Notes under the pieces: model-generated
Told to the model about the DNA's origin: nothing
Databases searched by the model: none
The model's input: only the letters and a program-made list of their open reading frames with translations
Source of the DNA: UBA11051 sp964390495
GTDB lineage: Bacteria > Armatimonadota > Zipacnadia > Zipacnadales > UBA11051
Direction of reading: 5' to 3'
Length of the DNA: 64,000 nucleotides
Assembly: GCA_964390495.1 (NCBI GenBank)
Contig: CAYMIN010000020.1
Coordinates: forward strand, 1 to 64,000
Position numbers and translations under genes: made by a program
Shown here: positions 44,941-52,116 of the stretch, piece by piece
How positions within the stretch are numbered: the first letter of the stretch is position 1
Layout: each line of letters opens with the position of its first letter

Positions 44941-44946
44941 ATGTAG
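44941..44946 (+). promoter_or_regulatory. AUG-UAG start-stop codon pair upstream of fliF
   Basis: A very strong Shine-Dalgarno stretch, GAGGGGGAGGAA (about 44925-44936), is followed 4 nt later by ATG and immediately by TAG. It lies 47 nt before the fliF ATG, in another frame. It could be a minimal upstream ORF that holds ribosomes and tunes fliF translation, or the relic of a disrupted gene start. Confidence 0.4.
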
Positions 44947-44993
44947 CGAGCATTTCGCGGGTCGTGCGGGATCAGAGGGAGGGCAAGTTGCGC

Positions 44994-45932
44994 ATGCAAG
45001 CACGCCGGCGGCCAAGCAGGTATGACGTGGCATCGCGGCCGCGGTCGCGTATTCCCGCACAGCCCTGCCGCTTTTCGAGAATCCTGAGGGCGCTTGGCCT
45101 GGGAGGCCTGGTGCTGGCCGCCGCTACTCTCAGCACCTTGCCGGCCTGGGCACAAGGCGGCTCCGGAGCCACTCGGACAAGCGGCGCAATCCCCGACATC
45201 TTCAGACTTTCTCCCACCATTCCCGGGACCTCGGAGTATAGAACCCAGCAGCAGGCGGCTGAGCTGGAAGCGGTACTGACCGATTTGGAGGCGATTGCCT
45301 CGGCGCGAGTAAGCCTGCGGGAGGCAAGCGGCCAGGCCCACCCGCCCGCAGCCGCCGTCCAACTGGACCTTGCCCCGGACCAGGCCTGGACCGGGCAACT
45401 GTCGCAGACGGTCGTGGCGCTGGTCGGTCAGCTCGTGCCGGAGTTGCCCACAGAGGCAATCCTGATCACAGACAGGCAAGGGCGGATCCTGTTCGAGAAG
45501 GGGCGCAGTACGGAGCTTGCCCATCTCGACCCGGAGCCTGAAACAGAAGCGACGGCGTTGATAAGGACGCTGTCGGGGCCGGTGGCAATCGGCATCGGTC
45601 TGGGCCTAGGCCTGGTGATAGTGCTGGGTTGGTGGCTGGTAGGAGGCCGGTCGGCCGCGCGCACGCGGGAAGAGCCGACCATTTCAGAGGAGCCATGGAG
45701 ATTTCTTGCCGGCGTCGAGCGGGCTAAGCTCAAGCGCGTATTGAGCGCCGAACGTCCCGAGGTGGTCGGTGCCATCGCGGCAGGGCTCGATGAGCGTACC
45801 GCCGCGCGTCTGCGACCGGTGCTGAAAGCTCTAGGCCATGCAGCGATGCCGGCGCCGGATCGGCCGATGCACCGGGCCATAGCCGAGGCCGTGGCAGCCA
45901 GCATCAGGCAGATGGTTGCGGAAGATGCATGA
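44994..45932 (+). CDS. fliF: Minimal FliF-like ring protein with FliG-like tail
   Basis: A 312-residue membrane protein opening the export operon. The ATG at 44994 follows GAGGGAGGG. A hydrophobic signal or first helix lies at residues about 33-54. Residues about 80-170 match a single FliF/SctJ ring-building motif: EYRTQQQAAELEAVLTDLEAI, SARVSL (103-108), AAVQLDLAP and TDRQGRIL (159-166). A second helix spans about 195-218 (PVAIGIGLGLGLVIVLGWWLVGG). The cytoplasmic tail (about 235-312) contains LKRVLSAERPEVVGAIAAGLDERTAARLRPVL, the pattern of the FliG middle/N domain (EHPQxxAxxLxxLxxxxAAxxLxxL). Canonical FliF is about 550 residues with two more ring domains and a separate FliG. It appears to be a reduced FliF-FliG hybrid. 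Confidence 0.65.
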   Translation: MQARRRPSRYDVASRPRSRIPAQPCRFSRILRALGLGGLVLAAATLSTLPAWAQGGSGATRTSGAIPDIFRLSPTIPGTSEYRTQQQAAELEAVLTDLEAIASARVSLREASGQAHPPAAAVQLDLAPDQAWTGQLSQTVVALVGQLVPELPTEAILITDRQGRILFEKGRSTELAHLDPEPETEATALIRTLSGPVAIGIGLGLGLVIVLGWWLVGGRSAARTREEPTISEEPWRFLAGVERAKLKRVLSAERPEVVGAIAAGLDERTAARLRPVLKALGHAAMPAPDRPMHRAIAEAVAASIRQMVAEDA

Positions 45933-45981
45933 TGGCGGGGCGGAAGAGTGGCTATGCAAATGAGGGTAGCCCTCACCCTAG

Positions 45982-46009
45982 CCCTCTCCCAAGTCCCAAG
46001 GGGAGAGGG
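45982..46009. repeat. Palindromic module A (CCCTCTCCC ... GGGAGAGGG)
   Basis: A 9-bp perfect stem with a 10-nt loop, preceded by CCCTCACCCTAG and followed by the linker AACAACGACAACGG. Confidence 0.75.
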
Positions 46010-46027
46010 AACAACGACAACGGTAAA

Positions 46028-46048
46028 CTCGGGCTGTGGAAGCCCGAG
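46028..46048. repeat. Palindromic module B (CTCGGGCT GTGGA AGCCCGAG)
   Basis: An 8-bp stem followed by CTACGCGAGGGTGTTTGGGAGAGGGGACAACG; the same tail follows the copy at 53399. Confidence 0.78.
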
Positions 46049-46112
46049 CTACGCGAGGGTGTTTGGGAGAGGGGACAACGACAACGGCCACAGCAAGGGC
46101 AGCGGCAACCGC

Positions 46113-46132
46113 GTCGGGCTGGAAAGCCCGAC
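46113..46132. repeat. Palindromic module B (GTCGGGCT GGAA AGCCCGAC)
   Basis: A perfect 8-bp stem with GGAA loop followed by CCACGCGAT. Confidence 0.78.
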
Positions 46133-46416
46133 CCACGCGATGATGTTTGTGTGGAAAGGCCAACGGCAAGAATGCCGAACCCCCTAGCCCCCTTCCGGGT
46201 ACCCGCGGCGAAGCAGTGGGTGCGGGAAGGCGGAATCGAGGGGGGATAGGTCGGCGAGGGAAGCGCGACCCACGCGACGCGTATCGGCATATTGGCGGAA
46301 TCTGCATAAGTACAATGCAAGGCCGACCTACGAGAGCGGTATTGGCGCGTTGGTGAAATCTGAATAACTGGCGTAGAAGATTGACCTGCGCGAGTATGTC
46401 CGGAGGAGGACCGCAA

Positions 46417-47034
46417 TTGCCTCGTGTCTTCAAGGCCGATGAGATGCCCGAGAACCAGCGGATCAGGTCTTTGGGCGAAACACTGACAGGGACGGGCAAG
46501 CAGGAGCAAGCGGATAGGCAACGCGAGGCGCAGCCTGCGGAGCCGGCGGCGGAATCGGCCCAGATGCAACCACATCCGCCGCATATGTCGGCAGATAGCC
46601 TCGAGCGCGTCCAGCGCCTGCTGCACGAAGTCGTCGCCAGCTTCGGCCGCCAGCGCAACCAGCTTTTCCAGCAGCTTAAGCCCGGCCTGGTCAGGCTGGC
46701 AATCGCAGTAGCGCGGCAGATCGTCGGGCGCGAGCTAAACAGTGATGAAGAGGCGGTCAAGCGGGTGATAGGCAAGGCCCTGGATGAGATGGGGCGCTCG
46801 GGCCGCGTCGTCGCCAGGGTTAGCCCGGAAGATGCCCCGATTCTGCGCGAGGCTATCAAGCAGGATCAGTGGACAGCGCCGCCGCTGGTGGAGCTCGAGA
46901 TCGTCGCCGATGCCTCCGTGAGCAGAGGCGGATGTGTGTTGGAAAGCGACTACGGGCAGGTTGACGCTACCATCGAGACGCAGGTGGCTGAGCTGGCTGG
47001 GCTGCTGAGCGATAGTGAGAATCAAGAGATTTAG
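46417..47034 (+). CDS. fliH: FliH-like export ATPase regulator
   Basis: A 206-residue peripheral protein. The TTG at 46417 is chosen because GGAGGAGGA ends six bases upstream and the product then opens with PRVFKADEM, the usual FliH N-terminus. ATGs further upstream lie in front of this site. A Gln/Glu/Pro-rich low-complexity region (about 15-60) leads into a long helix (LERVQRLLHEVVASFGRQRNQLF) and the conserved C-terminal domain VRLAIAVARQIVGRELN, then VVARVSPEDAPILRE and SRGGCVLESDYGQVDATIETQ. FliH links the ATPase FliI to the C-ring protein FliN. It is 9 bp upstream of fliI. Confidence 0.87.
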   Translation: MPRVFKADEMPENQRIRSLGETLTGTGKQEQADRQREAQPAEPAAESAQMQPHPPHMSADSLERVQRLLHEVVASFGRQRNQLFQQLKPGLVRLAIAVARQIVGRELNSDEEAVKRVIGKALDEMGRSGRVVARVSPEDAPILREAIKQDQWTAPPLVELEIVADASVSRGGCVLESDYGQVDATIETQVAELAGLLSDSENQEI

Positions 47035-47043
47035 GGGAGCAAG

Positions 47044-48414
47044 TTGAGTTCACGGCGCGACACGCCAGTTGAGGCCAACTTCGCCAGATGGCTGGCGGAG
47101 CAGACCGCCAAGGTCGAGCGGGCCCAGCAATTTCGCAGGCTGGGGACCGTGCAGGAGATCGTCGGTCTGACGATGGTGGCGCAAGGACCGCCGGCGCAGG
47201 TAGGGGAGACCTGCTACATCAAGCCGGCGGCGGACCGGCCCGTAGTCTGCGCCCAGGTGGTCGGATTCCGCGACAGCCGGGTGCTGCTGATGCCGCTGGG
47301 CGACACCCGTGGCATCCAGCCGGGCTGCGAGGTAGTAGCAAGCGGTGAACAGCTCGCGGTGCCGGTGGGGCCGGAATTGCTGGGGCGGGTCATAGACGGT
47401 TTCGGCGCACCGCTGGACGGACGGGGCGCGTTGGAGGCCGCCGGTCGCCGCCGCATATATGCCGAGGCGCCGCGACCGATGGAGCGAACCCGGATGCGGG
47501 AACCGATGTACCTCGGTATCCGCGCCCTTGATGCCTTGCTGACCTGCGCCAAGGGCCAGCGGTTGGGCATCTTCGCCGGCAGCGGTCTGGGCAAGAGCGT
47601 GCTGCTGGGGATGATCGCGCGCAACAGCAGCGCCGCTGTCAATGTGATCGCGCTGGTGGGTGAACGCGGCCGGGAGGTACTGGACTTCGTCGAGGACAAG
47701 CTAGGCTCGGCACTGGAGCGCTCGGTGGTGGTGGTCGCGACCGCCGATGAGCCGGCCCTGGTACGGTTGCAGGCCGGCTTCGCCGCCACCACCATAGCCG
47801 AGGAGTTCCGCGATCAAGGCGCTCATGTGATGCTAATGATGGACTCGATTACGCGACTGGCCCGGGCACAGCGGGAAGTGGGACTGGCTGCGGGCGAGAT
47901 TCCGGCCAATCGCGGCTTTCCGCCTTCGGTCTATGCGATGATACCGAGCCTGGTGGAGCGAGCCGGGCCCTCGGCGGACGGCACCATCACCGGCATGTAC
48001 ACCGTGCTGGTCGAGGGGGATGATATGCTGGAGCCGGTGGCCGATACCGTGCGGGCGACTCTCGACGGCCATATCGTGCTGTCGCGGGCGCTGGCTGAAA
48101 AGGGCCAGTATCCGGCGATAGATGTCAATGCCAGCCTCTCGCGCGCGATGGTGCAGGTGGTAGAGCCGGCGCACTGGGAGCTGAGCGAAACGGCTCGGCG
48201 GCTGCTGCGGACCTATGCTGACATCGAGGACCTGGTGGCGGTGGGTGCTTATGAGGCAGGCGGCGACCCGTGGGTGGATGTGGCAGTGGCGATCAATCCG
48301 CGGATGCGGGAGTTCCTGAGCCAGGGCATCGAGGAGCAGGCTGATCCGGTTGAGGCGCTGGCGCAATTGCAGGAGCTTGTCAGAAGCGCTGAAGGGACCT
48401 TCGCCGGCAGGTGA
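47044..48414 (+). CDS. fliI: Flagellar-type export ATPase FliI
   Basis: A 456-residue hexameric ATPase of the type III export apparatus, of canonical length. The TTG start follows AGGGGAG. Walker A is A178-G-S-G-L-G-K-S185, the catalytic glutamate lies in GERGREV, Walker B is VMLMMDS, and the FliI/SctN signature PPSVYAMIPSLVERAG with SADGTITGMYTVLVEGDDMLEP is intact. The N-terminal beta-barrel and C-terminal helical domain are both present. It energises unfolding and delivery of export substrates together with FliH and FliJ. It is flanked by fliH (9 bp) and fliJ (7 bp). Confidence 0.96.
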   Translation: MSSRRDTPVEANFARWLAEQTAKVERAQQFRRLGTVQEIVGLTMVAQGPPAQVGETCYIKPAADRPVVCAQVVGFRDSRVLLMPLGDTRGIQPGCEVVASGEQLAVPVGPELLGRVIDGFGAPLDGRGALEAAGRRRIYAEAPRPMERTRMREPMYLGIRALDALLTCAKGQRLGIFAGSGLGKSVLLGMIARNSSAAVNVIALVGERGREVLDFVEDKLGSALERSVVVVATADEPALVRLQAGFAATTIAEEFRDQGAHVMLMMDSITRLARAQREVGLAAGEIPANRGFPPSVYAMIPSLVERAGPSADGTITGMYTVLVEGDDMLEPVADTVRATLDGHIVLSRALAEKGQYPAIDVNASLSRAMVQVVEPAHWELSETARRLLRTYADIEDLVAVGAYEAGGDPWVDVAVAINPRMREFLSQGIEEQADPVEALAQLQELVRSAEGTFAGR

Positions 48415-48421
48415 TGAGGAT

Positions 48422-48862
48422 TTGAGGCAAGTCAACAGGCTGGCGCGGCTGGTCAGACACTTCGCGAGGGAGCACAGGCGGCTGGAGTTGGCAAAGCAGG
48501 CCTGCGCAACGGCCATGCGCCGGGCTCAAGCGTGTCAGCGACGTCTGGCCGCCGAGCGGGCCGCGGCTGCGAAGGCTCAACCGCCGGCCGGAAATGCCGG
48601 GACCTGGCTTAAATGGCGGGGGGCCTATCTGAGCAGGACCGGCAATGAGAGCGGACAGCTTGCCGCCAGCCAGGAGCGGCTCAGGACTAGGCTGGCGCTG
48701 CAGCAGAGACGCCTGGTAAAAAGCTCGGGCCGGCAGCGCGCGCTAGAGAAGCTGCTGGCTGCCGCCACCAGCGCCGAGCAAAGACGGGCGGAAGTTATGC
48801 AGCAGGCAGAGGCCGACCAGCGCGCCGGCATTTCGCGGCTGGGCAGAGACGATCTGATATGA
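48422..48862 (+). CDS. fliJ: FliJ-like coiled-coil export protein
   Basis: A 146-residue basic, almost entirely helical protein. The start TTG at 48422 follows AGGTGATGAGG, which overlaps the fliI stop codon. Two long amphipathic helices (RLARLVRHFAREHRRLELAKQACATAMRRAQ and SQERLRTRLALQQRRLVKSSGRQRALEKLL) form the antiparallel coiled coil expected of FliJ, the central stalk of the FliI hexamer. Sequence conservation in this family is low, so the call rests on position, size and coiled-coil pattern. Its stop overlaps the ATG of the next gene (ATGA). FliK, which often follows, is absent. Confidence 0.8.
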   Translation: MRQVNRLARLVRHFAREHRRLELAKQACATAMRRAQACQRRLAAERAAAAKAQPPAGNAGTWLKWRGAYLSRTGNESGQLAASQERLRTRLALQQRRLVKSSGRQRALEKLLAAATSAEQRRAEVMQQAEADQRAGISRLGRDDLI

Positions 48863-49722
48863 AAGAGACGCCTGAGAGGGTGCAGCCGCTGGCAATTCCG
48901 TCGGCGGAGGCACCCGGACATCTGGACCGGCTGGGGGTGCAAGGCTGGGCCGAGCGCATGGCCGCAGCGTGTGTGCCTGAGCTGGCTGAGAGAGCCGGCC
49001 TGCGCGCCCGCCAGATCGCCGGCACAGCCAGCCTCGTGCCCACTATCGAGCAGTGGCAGTACGCCCCCGATGCGGCATGGCTGGGAGTACGGTGGGGTGC
49101 GGTCCCGGGGCGGATCGCCATCCCGATGCCTCTGGCGGTCGCTTTGGTAGGGCGGTGTCTGGGATATGCTAGCTGCTCCGCACAGCCGCTTGAGGCCCTC
49201 GACTACAAGGTGCTGGCGGCCTGGCTGCGGCCGGTAGTTGACTGGGTGCAGGAGGCGGCGCGGCTGCCTGAGCGGGCGCTGCTGAGCGCTGCGGAGGGCG
49301 ATCCGGAGGGGCTCGGCAGCGGGCCGGCGGTGCTACTGAGCGTATCGGTAAGCCTGGAAGCCGCGCAGGGGACGTGGCAGTTGGCGGTGCCGTGGGAGGC
49401 ACTCCGCGAGCCGCTGCGGGCCGAGACGACGGTGCATAAAGGTCGGACGGGCGCAACGATGACGGCTCCGGGCGGCCTGCCGGTAACTGTCGAGGCCGTA
49501 ATCAAGGGAGGAACGCTGGCCCTGCGCGAGAGTTTTGAACTGGAAGTGGGCGATGTGGTAGCCCTCGACTGCGACCTGAGCGCCGGTGTCGAGCTGCGAG
49601 CCGGCAGCCAAGCAGTAGCGGTAGGCAGACTGGGAAGCCAGGAGGGGCAATGGGCCGTGCGTATCAGCGAAATGCAGTGGCATAGCGGTGCCCGGAGCAC
49701 CGGGGAGGCAGGCAATGACTGA
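48859..49722 (+). CDS. Divergent FliM/SctQ-like C-ring protein
   Basis: A 287-residue protein encoded between fliJ and fliN. The last 75 residues form a SpoA/FliN-type domain: TVEAVIKGGTLALRESFELEVGDVVALDCDLSAGVELRAGS. The middle part has IAIPMPLAVALVGRCLGY and PLEALDYKVLAAWLRPVVDWVQEA, comparable to the CheC-like core of FliM (LTEIExxLLxxLxxxxxxAW) but shorter and without the GG[GE]G loop. The N-terminal CheY-binding motif LSQxEIDALL is absent. In flagella FliM is the rotor switch; here a sorting-platform role like T3SS SctQ is possible. ATGA overlaps with fliJ and with fliN. Confidence 0.65.
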   Translation: MKETPERVQPLAIPSAEAPGHLDRLGVQGWAERMAAACVPELAERAGLRARQIAGTASLVPTIEQWQYAPDAAWLGVRWGAVPGRIAIPMPLAVALVGRCLGYASCSAQPLEALDYKVLAAWLRPVVDWVQEAARLPERALLSAAEGDPEGLGSGPAVLLSVSVSLEAAQGTWQLAVPWEALREPLRAETTVHKGRTGATMTAPGGLPVTVEAVIKGGTLALRESFELEVGDVVALDCDLSAGVELRAGSQAVAVGRLGSQEGQWAVRISEMQWHSGARSTGEAGND

Positions 49723-50035
49723 CCAAGCGGATAACAACGCGGCGGCGAGCGGCGGAGGTGGCGAAAGTAGCGCGCTGAGTTCCGTGGTGCTGGCGGCTCT
49801 GGGCGATATGTCGCTGGTGGTGGAGGTGCGCATAGGCAAGGCCGAAATCAGCCTGCGGGAGCTTCTGGACTGCACGCCGGGGACCGTGCTGAGCCTGGAT
49901 GCGGCCGTCGGAGGGTTGGTTGATCTGCTGGTCGGCGGCCAGTTGGTGGCCCGTGGCGAGCTGGTCACAATCGAGTCGCAAATTGGGCTGCGGATCGTGG
50001 AGATCGTTGCGGAGGGCGCGAGCAATGAGGGCTAG
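49715..50035 (+). CDS. fliN: FliN-like C-ring/sorting-platform protein
   Basis: A 106-residue protein of normal FliN size. The ATG at 49715 overlaps the previous stop and follows GGGGAGGCAGGCA. After a Gly/Ser/Ala-rich N-terminus the SpoA domain is complete: LGDMSLVVEVRIGKAEISLRELL, GTVLSLDAAVGGLVDLLVGGQLVARGELVTIESQIGLRIVEIV. The FliN hallmark D-L-L-V-x-G-x-L-x-A-R-G-E is easily seen. FliN binds FliH and docks the ATPase complex under the export gate. It overlaps fliO by 11 nt. Confidence 0.92.
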   Translation: MTDQADNNAAASGGGGESSALSSVVLAALGDMSLVVEVRIGKAEISLRELLDCTPGTVLSLDAAVGGLVDLLVGGQLVARGELVTIESQIGLRIVEIVAEGASNEG

Positions 50036-50396
50036 AATCGGTGCAGCCTTTGTCTTGCTTCTGAGGGCGGTGCCCGGGTGGTGTCAGGCAGATACGTCGC
50101 TGGCCGCGCACGGCTCGGCTTACTATCTGCTCAAGGCCTTGGCCAGTCTGGTGATCGTCATCGCTTTGATTCTGCTCACCTACTATGCGCTGAAGAAGCT
50201 GTCGTGGCCGGCGCCTAGAGCGCTGAGCGAAGGGCCGCTGGAGTTGCTGCAGGTACTGCCGGTGGAGCCGGGACGGCGCCTCTACCTAATCGGCTTGAAG
50301 GGGCGTGTCTATCTGATCGCGTGGTCGCAGGAGAGCGTCGCGCTGCTCGGCGAGATGGAAAGGTCAGAGATTGATGAGCAACTCGCTGAGGGCTAA
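50025..50396 (+). CDS. fliO: FliO-like export gate assembly factor
   Basis: A 123-residue bitopic membrane protein. The ATG at 50025 lies inside the end of fliN after GGAGGG. A short signal-like start is followed by one membrane helix (YYLLKALASLVIVIALILLTYYAL, about 33-55) and a cytoplasmic part with GPLELLQVLPVEPGRRLYLIGLKGRVYLIAWSQESVALLGEM, the FliO/FliZ family pattern. FliO helps assemble the FliP ring in flagella and is missing in virulence-type injectisomes, which argues for a flagellar origin of this operon. It overlaps fliP by 23 nt. Confidence 0.85.
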   Translation: MRARIGAAFVLLLRAVPGWCQADTSLAAHGSAYYLLKALASLVIVIALILLTYYALKKLSWPAPRALSEGPLELLQVLPVEPGRRLYLIGLKGRVYLIAWSQESVALLGEMERSEIDEQLAEG

Positions 50397-51117
50397 GGTC
50401 GGGGTGCTGGCGGGCGCGCTGGTGGTAGCGGCTTGCGGGCTGCTGGCGCAACCGGTCGCCGCCCAGGAGGGGATAAGCATTGACTTCGGCCCCGGGGAGT
50501 CGGGGAGCTATGCGCGACTGCTGCTGCTGTTCGCGGCTATCGCGCTGGCCCCGGCGGTACTGGCAGTGGTCACCAGCTTCGCCCGCATCGCGATTGTGCT
50601 TTTCTTCATGCGCGCCGGCCTGGGCTCCAACGATATCCCGCCCACGGTGGTGATCATCGGGCTGGCGATCTTCCTGACCGTCTTCACGATGGCCCCGCAG
50701 ATGGACCAGGCCTACTCCCAGGCGATTGCCCCGTACCTGGCCGGCGAACTGGAGCTGGAGGCGGCAAGTAGCAGCTTCGTCGAGCAACTGCGGGGGTATA
50801 TGGGCGCACACACGCGGCCGGCGGACCTGGCTGTATTCGAGGAGTTCAAGCCGCAGCGGGCCGCCAATCAGGCAGTACCGATGGGGACGTTGGTGCCGGC
50901 CTTCATCATCAGCGAGCTGCGCGCCGCCTTCCTGATCGGTTTTATCATCTACCTGCCGTTTCTGGTGATAGACCTGGTGGTGGGCAGTACGCTGGCGTCA
51001 GTGGGGTTGGTCAGCTTGCCGGCGCCGGCCATCGCCTTGCCGTTCAAGGTGCTGCTTTTCGTGATGGTGGACGGCTGGGCGCTGCTGACCGGGTCGCTGC
51101 TGGCAACTATGCTTTAG
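50374..51117 (+). CDS. fliP: Export gate protein FliP
   Basis: A 247-residue polytopic protein of canonical length. An N-terminal signal (VGVLAGALVVAACGLLAQPVAAQEG) is followed by TSFARIAIVLFFMRAGLGSNDIPPTVVIIGLAIFLT and the family signature L-V-P-A-F-I-I-S-E-L-R-A-A-F-L-I-G-F-I-I-Y, then PFLVIDLVVGS and LPFKVLLFVMVDGW. Start at ATG 50374, after GGAAAGGTCAGAG; a TTG one codon earlier is possible. Five FliP, four FliQ and one FliR form the gate core. The stop codon overlaps by 4 nt the stop of an antisense lipoprotein gene. Confidence 0.96.
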   Translation: MSNSLRAKVGVLAGALVVAACGLLAQPVAAQEGISIDFGPGESGSYARLLLLFAAIALAPAVLAVVTSFARIAIVLFFMRAGLGSNDIPPTVVIIGLAIFLTVFTMAPQMDQAYSQAIAPYLAGELELEAASSSFVEQLRGYMGAHTRPADLAVFEEFKPQRAANQAVPMGTLVPAFIISELRAAFLIGFIIYLPFLVIDLVVGSTLASVGLVSLPAPAIALPFKVLLFVMVDGWALLTGSLLATML

Positions 51118-51950
51118 GGGATGTAGGTCATCAGGATGTGGAAGCGTAGCAAACCGCCGAGCCTAAACTCGAGGTCTATATCCTTGGTGACCGGGCCATA
51201 GTTCTTGGCCAGGTTGGTAGTGACTGTGCCGGTGCAAGGGCCCTGCAAGCCCTGGAAGTCAATGCTAGCCTGCACGGTCTGGACATAAGTCACGTACTGA
51301 ACGGCTGTACCGATGCCGAGAATGTCATCGGGGCTGCGGTACTGCACTTTGAGCGTCGTCGTGGTGCCGCTGAGGGTGTCGTTGTTAGTGAAGAACGGTA
51401 TGGTGGTCAGGGGCACGGAAGTAGTGGTTGCCTGGCCGCAGATGATGGGATTGCGCAGGAAGGGCTGCTTGTCGGGCACCGGCGTGGCTAAACCGCGCGG
51501 CGGGCCTGAGGCAGTCCGAACTATGCGGTTGTAGGTACCGTCGCCATCGGTGTCATAGCAGGTGAAGTACTCGCACCAATCGCGCAGGCCGCCCTCACCG
51601 GCAGAAAAGAGATAATCGAGATACTGCCCGCAAGCAGAGGTGGGGCTCAGGTTCACATCGGGAACCGCAATCGCGGGGAAGTAGTCCGTGATTTTAACGG
51701 TCTGGACCGCGCTGGTGCCGACCGCGGCCGGCACAACATCGCTCACCTGCCGGGTGGAGCGCACCTGGGCAGTGACTTCCTCGTCTAGATAATGGGTCGT
51801 GACATCCATTCGATAGGCCCAGTTGGTGCCCAGGGCCGTCGGGAACGAATTGCCGGCCAGAGTGTAGTATGAAACGCCGTCTCCGCCGCAGCCGCTAAGT
51901 GCAGCTACCGCAATGATCAGACCCAACAGCAAGATCGTCACGGGACGCAT
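51114..51950 (-). CDS. Antisense lipoprotein of unknown function
   Basis: A 278-residue lipoprotein encoded opposite to the operon, between fliP and fliQ. The ATG at 51950 follows GGAGGGCGCC. The signal (VTILLLGLIIAVAAL) ends in a lipobox L-S-G-C. The mature part is rich in Thr, Val and Tyr with alternating strands (LDEEVTAQVRSTRQVSDVV, CYDTDGDGTYNRIV, DIDLEFRLGGLLRFHILMTYIP), suggesting a beta-sandwich surface protein. The DTDGDG segment may bind calcium. No family recognised. Its stop codon shares bases with the fliP stop. Base use is similar to its neighbours, so recent transfer is not evident. Confidence 0.75.
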   Translation of the reverse strand: MRPVTILLLGLIIAVAALSGCGGDGVSYYTLAGNSFPTALGTNWAYRMDVTTHYLDEEVTAQVRSTRQVSDVVPAAVGTSAVQTVKITDYFPAIAVPDVNLSPTSACGQYLDYLFSAGEGGLRDWCEYFTCYDTDGDGTYNRIVRTASGPPRGLATPVPDKQPFLRNPIICGQATTTSVPLTTIPFFTNNDTLSGTTTTLKVQYRSPDDILGIGTAVQYVTYVQTVQASIDFQGLQGPCTGTVTTNLAKNYGPVTKDIDLEFRLGGLLRFHILMTYIP

Positions 51951-52116
51951 GGCGCCCTCCTGATAGTGAGAAGCGGGTTGCCGGCCGGTGGTATTAGCCG
52001 CTGCAATTATTGCACATAGGTAAGCAATCGTCAACTGCACCAGCGATGTCGGCCCGTAGCCTGGCTGCATCCGAGGAGGGAGTTGATGCGCCACGAACAT
52101 CACCGAAGCGGTTGAG

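Larger units (their letters stand above)
44478..44993. other. Repeat-rich intergenic region upstream of the export operon
   Basis: 516 bp, divergent promoter region. From left to right: module C (44587-44607), module A (44633-44657), 23-bp element D (44673-44695), module B (44707-44726), a second element D (44768-44790), a possible promoter TTGACA (44831-44836) with CATCAT (44855-44860) at 18-bp spacing, and a start-stop codon pair at 44941-44946. No supportable gene. Confidence 0.6.
45933..46416. other. Repeat-filled gap between fliF-like and fliH
   Basis: 484 bp that interrupt an otherwise tightly packed operon. It holds module A (45982-46009), module B (46028-46048), a half module A (GAGGGTGTTTGGGAGAGGGG near 46055-46074), a second module B (46113-46132) and CCTAGCCCCCTTCCGGGTACCC. 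In a canonical operon FliG would be encoded here. No coding region is supported. Confidence 0.6.

Noticed and set aside
46381..46416. Upstream ATG start for fliH
   Set aside because: The only strong Shine-Dalgarno lies after that ATG and points to the TTG at 46417, which also yields the typical FliH N-terminus.
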